Under the pieces are notes generated by a model. The model was given only the letters and a program-made list of their open reading frames with translations, did no database searches and was not told the origin of the DNA. The position numbers and the translations under genes are program-made. This document shows positions 35,224 through 46,244 of a DNA stretch of 64,000 bases, piece after piece (within the stretch, counting starts at the first letter, position 1; each line of letters starts with the position of its first letter). Where the stretch lies: the NCBI GenBank assembly GCA_036250225.1, contig JAPZLL010000031.1, forward strand, positions 62,001 through 126,000, read 5' to 3'. The DNA is from Cercophora sp. LCS_1 (taxonomy: Eukaryota; Ascomycota; Sordariomycetes; Sordariales; Lasiosphaeriaceae).

Positions 35224-36857
35224 GGCGATGTGATGCAATTGCCGGGCGAGGGTGCTGACGTGTGTTCGATTGTGGAACTGATTGCAATTGAATTCAAGTA
35301 ACCCAGCCCGAAATTTGGATCGGAAGCTCAACAAATATACAAGAACTTTAATTAATAATACGGATATTGGGTTGAAGAAACTCCGCTGCTGATCTCCCGG
35401 TACTGCTGTTGAACAACATGCCGATGGATTTGGACGATTCCTTGATTTTTGCGTTTTGGTAGGTCGATATCTGCGGAACGTGAAGGAGCGATCTGCATCT
35501 ACGTCAGAAAGCACTGAAGCCATTGGCCAATTCCAAAAAGATTTCTCCGTCTTTCGCCCTGTTCGACCAGGCCCCGCTCGGTGTGTCCAAGCAGAGCGTC
35601 TCCGCCTACTGTCATGAACCCGGGATTCGGGAGGATTGAGGGGCCTTAGGGGCTCGAATGCCCTCAGTTTCGGAGCTATGCTCGGATGCGAACTGTTCGT
35701 TACTGTACCCCCGCTACGCTTATCAATAGCCAGAGAACGAGTTAAACCATTGGTTCATCTCGGTTCATGGAGCCCCGCCACTTCGTAGCACCGCGATGTC
35801 GTGGTGACCAATTTGAGGGCCGTGTTTGGGAGCTGGATGATACGAGGTTACACACCCACCATGCAAGACAGACAACGATCGATTGTGGCAACAGGGTCTG
35901 GACGCATGTCAAGAACTGTTGTACGCAAGGGGTCTCGGGGATGGTAGCACAAGCAGCGAAGAAAATCAATACACCCGAGACAGTGTGACAATTCCTCGTT
36001 TGGCCGTGGCCAGTCAGTTACGTACCTGCCTGGATGCATATTGAAGGATAGGATTTGGATTAACCCTTTTCCGATGTTGCGCTCTTTGGAGAGTCTTGAA
36101 CGAGATAGTAATTGCGGTATCATCACTTGCCACGTTTCAGATCTACTGGCGGACGGGCGGCGTTGAATGTTGAAATCTCGTCCACAGCAGAAAGCGTGGC
36201 TGCCATGCAGGATGGCTTTTGGAAACCAGGTAATTTAGTTAACGTGGTAGAATACTTTCCAGCGAAGAATGTGGGCCATGTTGAAACCGAAGGCAATCAA
36301 AGCAGTCACGATTTGGCACACTGTAGGCGTCCTGGTTGAGCGGAGCAGGTGCCAGGTGCCTAATTTGATATTCCAACTGCCAGAACATGACGTTGGCTCT
36401 CTAGATATAGATTTGACGGAAAGGGAATATTGTGGGTATATATCACACCGAGTGTTGAAGATAAACTGCCTCTCAAAAGGTCCCACCTGGTTTGCACCCC
36501 AAACAAGATATCTCTTGAACAATCAAATAATTCCTCGGGTTTGGGTCATCTGATTCTCAAACCCACGAAAATGGCAAGTGGAGCCCTGACCAAGTGAGCA
36601 AGTATCCAGTTTTGAGGTCAGCTTGGAAGGTGCGTAGGCCATCAAGGTATGTTATTTCGTCCGAAGTGAAGAGAGGGACGCGAAAAACAGTCCCGAAAAG
36701 CTGCCCCGGCACGTCTATAAATCCCACCGCTGGCGCCGGCGAGCTTCTTCCTCTTCCACCTTTCAACAACCCTTAACCACACAGCAGCAGTGGATATCAA
36801 GCAACCCTTTACTCAAGGCACATCCACAGCACTACCAAAACCCAAGCAACATTCAAG
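35224..36857. other. Divergent upstream region, epoxide hydrolase / secreted protein
   Basis: A 1.6-kb gap between divergently transcribed genes. It is AT-richer than the neighbouring genes, especially 36000-36560. It holds a clear TATA box for the plus-strand gene. No coding frame with recognisable features was found. Confidence 0.5.
36716..36721 (+). promoter_or_regulatory. TATA box of the secreted-protein gene
   Basis: TATAAA lying 142 nt ahead of the ATG at 36858. The sequence after it turns C/T- and then A/C-rich, like a fungal leader. A canonical TATA box suits a strongly inducible gene. Confidence 0.6.
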
Positions 36858-37793
36858 ATGATCCCCAAGATGATTGTCTTCATGCTGATGGCCCTTTTCG
36901 GCCATGCGGCTTTGGCTCAGTGGCAGGTACGTGTGATTGCCTGTTTCTCCTCCCTTCGGAGATCTCTGCATCGCTAACACAACAGTTCTTAGACAGAGTG
37001 CAACTTGCAGTCGGACGTCAAGAGCAAGCAGGACTGCCTCGCAGCCGTTGATGTCATCAGACATGCCGGCGACATTGTTCTCAACGGTAATGGTAAGTAC
37101 AACCTCGATTCCTTTCTCCTGTTTCATTCAACCTCTACTCAAAGCTATACTTTACTTTGTTGTGGTATCTATTTACTTGTGACCCTGTTCTTGCCCCTCC
37201 CTGCACCCAAGGGTTTTTCTAACCTTCACGTAGAATGCAGGGTCCTGAGCTGGAACAGCTGCGCTGCAGTTGTTTGCAACCAGCGCAACTCCGCCATCTC
37301 GATCAATGGTGAGCAGCTCGCGGCCGACACGATGCTCAACCTCTACGACTACTGCATCGTTCAGGATCACTACGGGAAGTGGTGGGATGCGGACAAGAAG
37401 GTTGAGATGCACACCATCGGGAACAAGCAGGTTGTCCAGAGATCTCCCGAGGCCGATGGCTGCGATATTGACTCGCCTGTGCCCCAGCCGGGCAACTGTC
37501 GGATCGCTGTTCACAACGTCCTCAACTACGACACCCCCTGCTATGGACTTGCGCGCAACCGGTGCAATGTCGAACAGGTTGGTGACTGTGTCGCCAAGGT
37601 CTGCAACTTGCTTGAGGGCCCTGCGGTCTGTATGAATACCGAGCAGATCAAGGCCATGTTCGAGATTCACGTCTGGAAGCCTTGCATCGCCAAGCAGCAT
37701 TACGGCACATGGATCAACGGGGATATGGAAGTCGGCCTCGTCTGGAAAAACTCTTCTCAGGCAGCCCCTGTGCCGGACATCCCTGCTCCCTAG
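36858..37793 (+). CDS. Secreted cysteine-rich protein with two similar halves
   Basis: Exons 36858-36926, 36993-37092 and 37234-37793 give 242 residues. Introns are 66 nt (GTACGT, branch CTAAC) and 141 nt (GTAAGT, branch CTAAC, end GTAG). Residues 1-20 form a signal peptide (MIVFMLMALFGHAALA core), so the protein should be exported. The mature part has two units of similar pattern. Unit 1 is ECRV, then SCAAVVCNQ, EQLA, YCIVQDHYGKW and DKKVEM. Unit 2 is RCNVEQ, then DCVAKVCNL, EQIKA, PCIAKQHYGTW and DMEVGL. Cysteines and the C-I-x-x-x-HYG-x-W block align, pointing to an internal duplication. No enzyme motif is visible. Possible roles are effector, antimicrobial or wall protein; a killer-protein-like small fold is only a guess. 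Function is unknown. Confidence 0.8.
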
Positions 37794-38234
37794 ATTGCGT
37801 GGAGGCAGACGGTCTGGTTGCTCACCCAGGAGGTGAGATTTGGAGGAAGTTTGCGAGTTCCGCTACCCGCGAGTATAAAGTGCCTACCATATAGGGCTTG
37901 ATCCTCGAGGTCTCACAGATTCGGCAGATTGCTAGATCATAGGTGCTAGATCATAGAGAAATCTACCATTGGCACACTTGTTGGTGAGCTTCGTGAGTCA
38001 GTGCTGGGGAGTGATTTTGACAGGGAGAACCTAGTGTTATATTCTGGAGTTCTTGGTATCTCACACCCTTTTCTTTTCTAGTGACACATTCAAACATGTC
38101 TTGACCAACTTTATCTGTTGACATGAGAAGGAAGCAAGGTCTCATTCGCACGACGTTGATGGGCTCGGAACATCCCGACCCCTGTCCAAGCCAAGCCCCA
38201 CCAACCGTCACGCCAAGCCAGCTCAGCAATCAAC
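37794..38234. other. Intergenic
   Basis: A 441-nt gap between two plus-strand genes. It contains the short direct repeat GCTAGATCATAG twice near 37930-37955 and otherwise nothing distinctive. Confidence 0.4.
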
Positions 38235-38750
38235 ATGTCGCCTGCCAGCCAGCACCCCGCGACGGAACGCACCGAAGCTGCAACGTCAAAGCCCACTCCC
38301 GAAATCGAAGACCTCTCCCCGGTTCTCAACGCGCCGATCGGCACAATGGTAAGTCGCAGTCCCATTCGCTGTACATATATTCAACTAAACCACCCATCCC
38401 AGAACAAAGACGCAACATACACGTACGTGCACATGCAACAGGCGCGCGATGCCGATCTTTTTGAGGACTTTTGCAAGGATAAGCTCCCCGCCGACGAGAT
38501 CTACGTGCCGCCCCATTTGCAACCCATAAACCCCGAGGATGAGGACGACGTGGTGCCTGATCAGCACGCCGCGTTTGGTATCACAAAGGCTACGCAGAAA
38601 GTGCGGGAGCCGGCTTGGAAGGACTTGGGGCTGGGCGAGCTCATGAGCAGGGGGCCGGGCAAGCCAGGCTCTTCGTCCAAGAGCGGCGGTCCGTCCAAGG
38701 GACTGGGGAAGAGAAGAGGCGGCCGGAGTTACAAAGGACTGCCGCGGTGA
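38235..38750 (+). CDS. Small hydrophilic protein, unrecognised
   Basis: Exons 38235-38348 and 38403-38750 encode 153 residues. The intron (54 nt, GTAAGT...CCCAG) is a multiple of three without an in-frame stop, so the unspliced frame also reads through. Splicing gives a smooth join, APIGTM-NKDATYTYVHM, which looks more natural than the intron-derived insert. The N-terminus is Pro/Ser/Thr-rich. The middle (about residues 45-105) is acidic and well ordered in appearance (RDADLFEDFCKDKLPADEIY). The C-terminus is Gly/Ser/Lys/Arg-rich and ends GKRRGGRSYKGLPR, which could bind nucleic acid. There is no signal peptide or membrane segment. I do not recognise the family. Confidence 0.65.
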   Translation: MSPASQHPATERTEAATSKPTPEIEDLSPVLNAPIGTMVSRSPIRCTYIQLNHPSQNKDATYTYVHMQQARDADLFEDFCKDKLPADEIYVPPHLQPINPEDEDDVVPDQHAAFGITKATQKVREPAWKDLGLGELMSRGPGKPGSSSKSGGPSKGLGKRRGGRSYKGLPR

Positions 38751-39167
38751 GGACTAGAGGGTTGGCGAAGGTTTCGGGGGCATTGCTGGCGTTTTCGTTT
38801 GGGAGCATGGCATAAGGTCGGTAGGCGTTCTTAGGCCCGGGTGCTGGGCGGCTCATCCTGTTGTCTTTTCCTGCATCCGTTATGGGTTATGGGGATAGGG
38901 GTCTGGTTGAACAAGATCCGGGCACCATGGTTTTGGTATTGCATGGAAGCGCTGGGGTGTGAATACCTCTAGAAATTCGTTGTGATTTTCCTTGACGGCA
39001 CAATAATTTGCCTCCAACACCTGGAATGCTAGGACTTTACACACACCGGTCCTCTATTTCCCCGTGATATCCATACCAGAAACCGCTACCATGTAACTCC
39101 CAAAACGCCCCCGGAATGCCTCGTCCTTGCTATCATACCCTGGGCATCACCCAGCCGGTCACCAACC
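38751..39167. other. Intergenic between convergent genes
   Basis: A 417-nt stretch between the 3' ends of the small hydrophilic protein gene and trs31. It should hold both 3' untranslated regions. No other feature is visible. Confidence 0.45.
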
Positions 39168-39907
39168 CTACCCCTTCCCAATCAACGCCTCCCTCTCCAA
39201 CACTTCTGGCTGGAATTTGACCAGAAACACCGTCTTCCCAGGCCACATTTCACCCTCCTCCTTCCCACCAACCGTATGCGCCGTCACCCTCGCCGGGAAC
39301 CCTGCCCCATCGCAGACTCCCTCCACGATACCAGCCACAAATGCCGCACAGTTCAGCTGGCTCATCTCCTTTGGCACACTGATATACGCATTCACAACGG
39401 GCTCATTATCAATAATCATGTACTCGTCGGGCGTATCGGGATTGCTGCTCTTCTCGAGCCGGTCGGCCTGCCGCCCGAAGAGATGCGTCCACAGGTTATT
39501 CTTGATAAAATGGAGGAGCCCAATGATATTAAGCGGTCGGTTCTGGGAGCGGGCAGGTTCGCGGATGAGGAGGAGATCGAGGAGCTTGGTGCCGATGGGG
39601 TGGCCCTGGACGTTTAATCTGCACGCGCGCGAAACAACAACCTGTCAGACAGCGGTTCTCTCAAAAGCATGGCAGCAAAAAAAAAAAAAAAAAAAACTAA
39701 CCGCTGTTCAAGCTCTTGGATTCCTGTCACCCGTCTTTGCGCGTACGTGATCATCTCGGAAAAGAGATATGCGAAGCTGGCCTGGCTGAGCTCTGCGGTC
39801 TTGGTGCGGTTGAGGGGACGATGGTATATTGTTTTGCCATTGGTTGGATAACGCAGTCCGGGCTCTTTGGCACCCGCTGGCTTTCCTGTTGACCCCAAGT
39901 TTGCCAT
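39168..39907 (-). CDS. TRS31: TRAPP complex subunit Trs31 (TRAPPC5)
   Basis: Exons read from 39907: 39907-39702 and 39618-39168, giving 218 residues. The 83-nt intron begins GTTAG followed by a run of 20 T and ends GTGCAG. Splicing joins IQELEQR to LNVQGHPIG exactly. The protein shows the Bet3-family pattern for Trs31: TKTAELSQASFAYLFSEMI, then GTKLLDLLLIRE, NIIGLLHFIKNNLWTHLFG, DEYMIIDNEPVVNAYISVPK and LNCAAFVAGIVEGVCDGAGF. Trs31 is a core subunit of the TRAPP complexes, which act as exchange factors for Ypt1/Rab GTPases in ER-Golgi, Golgi and autophagy traffic. Its start is 414 nt from the end of the cand1 gene on the same strand. Confidence 0.93.
39677..39696. repeat. A20/T20 tract inside the trs31 intron
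   Basis: Twenty A on the plus strand, which is T20 in the trs31 transcript. It lies directly after the 5' splice site GTTAG and is far from the 3' splice site, where pyrimidine tracts are usual. Confidence 0.95.
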
Positions 39908-40321
39908 TGTGAGAGGGCGCGCGGTTTGGGGACGTTATGGTGCTGGGAGGTGTCGGAGAACGGTTGCACAGATGCCGACTTCGACGCATCGCGGGGGCCA
40001 AGCAGGGCAGCTGTGGGTTGGGGCGGGACAGGGGTACCAAGTATCAATGCCCCACTTTTTGAGAGCTGCTCAGCGCCCACCATCCATACCATCCATATCC
40101 ATAACTTGTCCACATATCCCAAGCCGCAGGGTGAAGTTACTACAACGAGACACAAGTCACCGTAGCACCTAGTCTGATTTAATGTGACGTATGTGTTCTA
40201 TGATGAAATCTAATTCATCTAATGCAGGGAGCAACTCCCCTGGTCGAAACAAAACGGTTACGATTAGCCTCCCAACGCGTTTCGGCGACACGATGCTGCA
40301 CTGCTCCCAAGAGCGGTGCGA
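39908..40321. other. Intergenic between cand1 and trs31
   Basis: A 414-nt gap holding the cand1 3' region and the trs31 promoter. No separate gene or element is seen. Confidence 0.45.
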
Positions 40322-43300
40322 CTAATCCCCACCCCGCTCCTTACTCTCTTCCCTGAGAATCTTGAGCTGGTTTGAGAAGTCTTTGTTCACCCAATCCCAA
40401 TATGTCGTCCACACAGCACTTCCCTCGACTGAGCCACCCGTTCCTGTCGGCTTCAACTTCTCACCCAAGAGCAGCGTGACTCGCAAGGCCGCCTTGTTGG
40501 CTTCATCTCGCTTCTCAATCTCTTGTTTTACTGCTGTGTCTTTGAGCTTCTTCGACAGAGTCTTGCGGAATGCCTCAGCCATAGAACCAAGACGACGGCT
40601 GGTCTCATCAGGGTCGAGGAAGATGAGCTTGGTCACCATCAAGTTGCAAAGCGCCTTGACGTCGTCATCATCGTCACCAAGGCCAGCCACAATCCGATCA
40701 TAAAGATCAATGATGCTGATGCGTGTGAAGGCCGTCTCCATTAGGGCATACAGGGTTTCAAATGCAGCCTAGAAACGAAAGTCAGCCGTTTTGCATGGTA
40801 CACAGCAGGTACATTTGCATACCTTTCGAACCTCAAGGCCGTCGTCAATGACATGCTTGAAGGGGCCCATCTGAACTTCGCGGATAAGCTCGTGCTTGAT
40901 CACTGTCTCGTTCATGACGTAAGGAATGAGCTGGTTAAGATGCCCGAGAATTAGGTCGGGTTTGTTGTGAGACGCTGAGTTGAGCGTCGACATTGCGTGT
41001 CGGCGAATCTCCAGATCGGGATCCTCCAGCATTGTCTTCAGCATATCGACGAGGCAGCCCTTAAGGACCACATCGAAAGCATCGTTGTAATCAGGCAATG
41101 TGTACCGCAGAGCTTGGACAGCGATGGCTCGCATAACCGGCGACTGATCTTTCAGAAGTGACTTGGTTTCTGTTAGAATTACCTCCACAAAATACGCAAG
41201 GACACAAACCTCGAGTTTTGGCATGTACGCCTTTGGGTCGATGATGACCATGCGTCCAGTGCACTCAGCACAGACGGCCTTGTTATCCTCAACACCCGCG
41301 GAAGCGAGAATTTGGTTCCAGATCTGGTCTGAATACTGACTGATATCTGTAGCCGAGAGAGAAACTTGCTGCAGAATCTCCTTGATTGACTGCAGCAGTA
41401 GATACTGCGTGTTCCCTCCCTCTTTTATGGACCCGAGAATTTCTGGAAGATATTTGGGAACGTTCCCGGCGCCAGCACGGCCCAGCGCAACCGCTGCAGA
41501 TAGGGCAACCTTATCATACTCATTGGAAAGTAGTGACAGGAAGAGACTGGGCGGGAGCTCGAAATTGGACCCAAGTCTCAGACCAGCTTCACCAAGTACG
41601 GCGAGAGCAAGACTGGCTCTTGCAGAATCGCGCGAGTTGGTTTGGATTTCATGGACAAAGCTCTCCATAGTAACTCCGGCCGAGCCACCGCTGGCAACGA
41701 GAAGAGTGCCGATCACTTTCCCCACAATAGAGGGATCGCCAGCAACACCCACGTCCTTGAGAAGGCTCCCCATTAGTTGCTTGCCTTGTCCAACCTGGCC
41801 AGTATTGGTCACCAGTATAAGGAGAGAGTCCAGGGCCGCGCCGGTGACTCTGCTTTGCAAAAGCTCGCATAGAGCCTGAGTCAACAGCGGGGTCACCACA
41901 ATCTTGGGCTTTTCTTGAACGAGATGGGCTAGGACGAGAAGGCCAGGGCCAAGAAGCTGGGTGTCCTTGTGGTTGATAACCGGGATGAGAGCGTTGACAA
42001 TAGTGCTGGCGGTTTCGTCATCCAGCAATCCCTTGGTCGCAGGCGAAAGAACGACATGCTTCAGAGCCACGATGCTTGAGCCTCTCAGAGCCCGGTTGGC
42101 CTTGCGAAGCTGAGCTCCAAGCTGTACGACAACCTCGCGGATCCAGCCGGCATCAAATTGGACGCTACTCGAAGATAGAGCAGCAATGTTGTCAACGGCA
42201 TGGACTGCGGCCAACCGCGTAGTCTCGTTCTTCAACCGCTCCAATAGGTACCCAAGGGCGGTCTGCCGCTTATCCTCAGGGAGAAGGGGAGTACCTTCAC
42301 TCCCTGACGTCCGAGAGATCAAGGTTCCCAGAGCGCGAATGGCTTTCTGTCTCACCTCGACGTCAGCATCATTAGCTATCGTGCGGCCAATGATAACGTC
42401 ATAGAGGTTCTCAAGGTCATTTTTGAACTTCTGGGCTGTCAAGCGGGACCGCGGTGGTGTGATAGCTTTGACGATTTCTTCGGCGGTCTGTATAGCCGCA
42501 CCAGAAATCTTGTAGAATTTGTCGTGAACAGCTGAAACGACCGCTTCAACGATTTTCTTCAGGTACGGCTGCAGGACTGTTGAAGAGTGGTTCTTAGCAA
42601 TATCGCTAAAGAGACGGAGAGCTGCAATTCTCAGTGTACCGACTGTGGCCGAAGCGCTCCCTCCAGAAACCGAAAGTGAAGCGGAGGAAGTGACACCTCC
42701 AGCTGATCCTATAGCACCAATGATAAGGTCGGTGATTTGGTCGAAATACTTGTCAAGGCCGCCCCGCTGAACAGCTACCATGTCATCCAAAAGATTGATG
42801 GTGGCTTGCTTGGTAGGAATCAGCTTTCCTTTCAGCAGCTTGGTTGCCGCTTTGACGATCGCAGGAGAGAGACCCGCAAGGTCGGCTCGTGGCCCGGTGG
42901 CAGGGATCTTCTCCAGCGTCGGAGAAGTGAGGCCAGTCCCGGACAGAGATGAGGAACCCAATGCCAGAGCAAAAGCTGAGGCTCCACCGCCGCTGCTTTG
43001 CCTCCTCCGCTTTCTGCTGTGAGGTACTTGGTTCAAGTACTCACCAGTCTGGGTGCTGTCGATAGAGAAATCCGGGATGATTCCCTCCCCCGTTTTCCGG
43101 ATCAGCAGTGACAGGGCTGATAGAACCTCAAGACGGACATTCTCTTCTCGCTCGTCAAACCTTTTGATGAGAGCTGGAGCAACTTTGCGGTAAAGAAGTC
43201 CGTTTTCGAGCAGATCTCCACTGCTTCTGGTCGAGATGACCGTGAAAAGAGCTTTCGCCGCGCATCGTCTGACTTTCCAGCTGGCATCGTCGTCGTCATC

Positions 43301-44514
43301 AAAATCGCCATCCGCTTCGAATTCATCATCCTCATCAAATTCGTCCTCTTGTTCGTCACCCTCCATATCCTCATCGTCATCGTCGTCCGCATAGTTCGGG
43401 TCAAAACTGAGGTATCGAAGGCAGGCTTCGATGGCGGGATCGGTGTAGGGTCTCATCTGTGTCGGACATGAAGACAGGAACGCCTCCAAAGCCACCAAAG
43501 CTGCTTCCCTGACTTCGTTGAACTCAAGGCCAGCCTCGCCGCCTTCGCTGATGGCCTCCCGCTCCGCCTCTAACTCTTCTTCGCCCAGCGCATCGAGAAG
43601 AAACGGTACCAGCGTCGGCAAATGATTTCCCAGGCGGTGCGGAATCGATCGAGCCATCGAGCCAAGAATGTTGACGTAAAGACGACGAGTAACTGGAGTG
43701 ACACTTTGCTTCTTCAAGAATGTGACACTTCGCTGAATGAATGCCACCAAAAGATCCTCGTTGAGATAATGAGCAAGCATAGAAACAGCAACCACAGCTC
43801 TTTTCTTGACAACTGAGTTTCCCCTGTCTTGTTGCAGTAGGGTGACCACGGCATCGTGCAAGGCCTCAATTTCCAAGTCCTGGAGTACTGGGCCGAAACA
43901 CTTGACCACCTCGATCAAAACATCGACCGCATCTGGCGTGAGGTCGCCGTCGCTCTCAAGAAGTCCCGGGATGGGTTTTCCACCCACAGTTACTCGGCCC
44001 AGAAACCGTGGAATAAGAACGCGGCTGATACTGGCGTGCGCCTCAATAACTTCCTTTGAGTGTACCGTTCCGGCAATAGGACGGGGTAGTGCCTCCACCA
44101 TGGCGCGCATAGCCATGGCGGGAACAGAGCTGTCGACGGAACTCTTCAGCCTGAAGGTGGAAAGCTTCTCCATCATAGGCACGAACATCTGGGATGGTAG
44201 TTTCTTGACCAAGGGGCCCAGACTGCAAGAGATTGTTAGCATTGGTTATGACGTGAGAGTTTTGGGGTTGCCGACCATTTGATAGCTTGGTTTTGCACCT
44301 CCCCATTTTGGTCATCCAAAGCCTTGACAACAGCGTCAACAGTTCGGGCTGCAACGTTGTAGTCATGATGCAGGAGATCTGATTTGGCAATTCCAAAGAC
44401 GGTGTAGAGATCACTCAGAGCCATAAATCGAAAGTCGGGGTCCGGATCTGTGATCTTCTGGAGAAGATGGCTCACCGTCGCCGGGATAGGGTTGGCGGGA
44501 ATCGTAGTCGCCAT
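40322..44514 (-). CDS. CAND1: Cand1/TIP120 cullin-associated HEAT-repeat protein
   Basis: Exons from 44514: 44514-44276, 44222-41210, 41161-40823 and 40768-40322, giving 1345 residues. Introns are 53 nt (branch CTAAC), 48 nt (in frame, no stop, GTTTGT with branch CTAAC) and 54 nt (ends CTAG). Removing the 48-nt intron joins YMPKLE to SLLKDQSPVMRA, the expected TIP120 reading. The protein is a solenoid of HEAT repeats with an acidic loop (about 345-395) and the TIP120 C-terminal domain. CAND1 binds un-neddylated cullin-Rbx1 and exchanges substrate receptors of SCF-type ubiquitin ligases. I recall that Aspergillus nidulans has this protein split over two genes; here it is one. The start at 44514 gives a typical N-terminus and no upstream ATG fits better. 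Confidence 0.94.
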
Positions 44515-46244
44515 GTTGATCAGGCTGTGCGGTGTTGTGCGCCGGAAGCTGTATGCTAGCTGTGCTGTATCGAGAAAATCTGGTGACGAAGGGGTTATTA
44601 TCTTGACCAACAGACGAGATGCAAGGGCAATAGAGTTCGTACCCAGTAAGCTGTTGCCGTTCCTAACTTTCTTTCCACAGGAAAGCACGACCTCAACACG
44701 GCCGGCGACGATGCGAAAGTGCCAGCCCTGTTCACTCAAGCCTGGTCGCAACCTGAGGGATCCGGCCTGTCTTGATCAAGTTTCCTCAACGGTGGTTGAC
44801 GTGTTTGTGGAGAAGGCAGGCAACAACGCAGCGGGATGGTGGGGTTGGCTCTTGGAACCTGAGGTTCGCGGGGTCGGCGCACAAGCCACTGCCCACCCCA
44901 CCACCAACGGATCGGAGAATTAGATTAGCTGGGTTGGCACGGTCCTCCTTCTACGCCATCCCAACCCTCAACTCCCCCATTCTCACAATGAACTACCTGG
45001 AGGCTGCGCGTCAGCTTTGGTTTTGTGCTGGAACTGTAAATACAGAAGGCGGCATTCTCACAGTGAAACCCAGGCTCTCCAGTTTGACTACAATCCCGTC
45101 TGGTTCGGAAGATACCTACCTGCCTTTCAACATGTCTCTCTTTCAAAGGCCCCACTTCAACCTCGATGGTCCTCCAAGTCTCGGACAAAAAAGGGGGAAA
45201 AGGGGGCACTGAGGCTAGGCCCCAAGGCATTTAGAAATAACTCGAGTGCCCTAACTGCCGCCCCGAAGACCTTGGTGAGCTTCGGCCGTTAGATGATTTA
45301 GTTCCTTGTTACCTCTTCGTATCAGGGCATTGTTTTCATCTCCTATTCCTTGTCTATCAGAACAACATGCTGATCTTACGCAACCAGTCAAAGAAAATGC
45401 TTGACCATTGGGATCTTTCCATTCTGACTCTCATGAAGGACAGGACCAATCTTCAGCCGGGCATTTGTATACCCCCAGAATGACCAAAGACACTCGCCGG
45501 CCTCTTCAGTGATCAGATATTGGTGTTTTATTGGCTATCCAAGCCTCAAACCCGGTTTAAAGACCACCTGGTGACAACCGATTTGACGAGCGCAGAACCG
45601 CTCATGACCCCATCCTTCCCCTTATTAATTCTATAGCCCGCTGCTTTGGTCTTCAAGACGGAAGTCACCATAAAGTGAAAGGGACAACTTCCTCAAACTC
45701 ATAGTACAAATCGGTGAGGAGAAGTGCAACCGCGAAGTTGAAACCAGAACACTGTCGCCACCCCGAAATCAGCCCCAGACACAAATCGTGACTGTGGGCC
45801 TGGGTGTGGACCTTGCACCAACCATGCTCAACCTTGCGGCTACAGTACCCGACATCAATTGAATGATGCATTATGTGCTTGTGAAGGATAGTCATTCATG
45901 ATATACCGAACTTTTGGGGTAAACCTGCGGTGTCCGACTTGTTCTCCATGATTGCACCTACCTATCATGGGCTCAGTGGGATTGGGAAACCAATGCAAGC
46001 GGCTTCCAGATGCCGGTTCCAGGCCAATCGCAACTTCCCCAAGACAGTTCTCGGGAATAGGTTTGGGGTAGGGGCGACTTGTTGTGTTTCAATCCTCATA
46101 AACGAAGGGCTTGTGTCGGGATCAATTTCTAGACAACCGACATAGCACACCCTTCGTTCGTCAGGTTGCGCAACGCAACCCCCAGCCCTATTGTTGACAC
46201 GGGTATTTTTATCTGTTTGCAGTCCTGCCTTACCCAGCGGAGCG
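44515..46244. other. Divergent upstream region, cand1 / PLAC8 protein
   Basis: A 1.7-kb gap between divergent genes. No frame in it shows a recognisable protein. It should contain both promoters. Confidence 0.45.

Noticed and set aside
44915..44960. Possible link between cand1 upstream sequence and a divergent gene near 44772-45212
   Set aside because: The frames there are short, mutually overlapping and without motifs; the next supportable gene starts at 46245.
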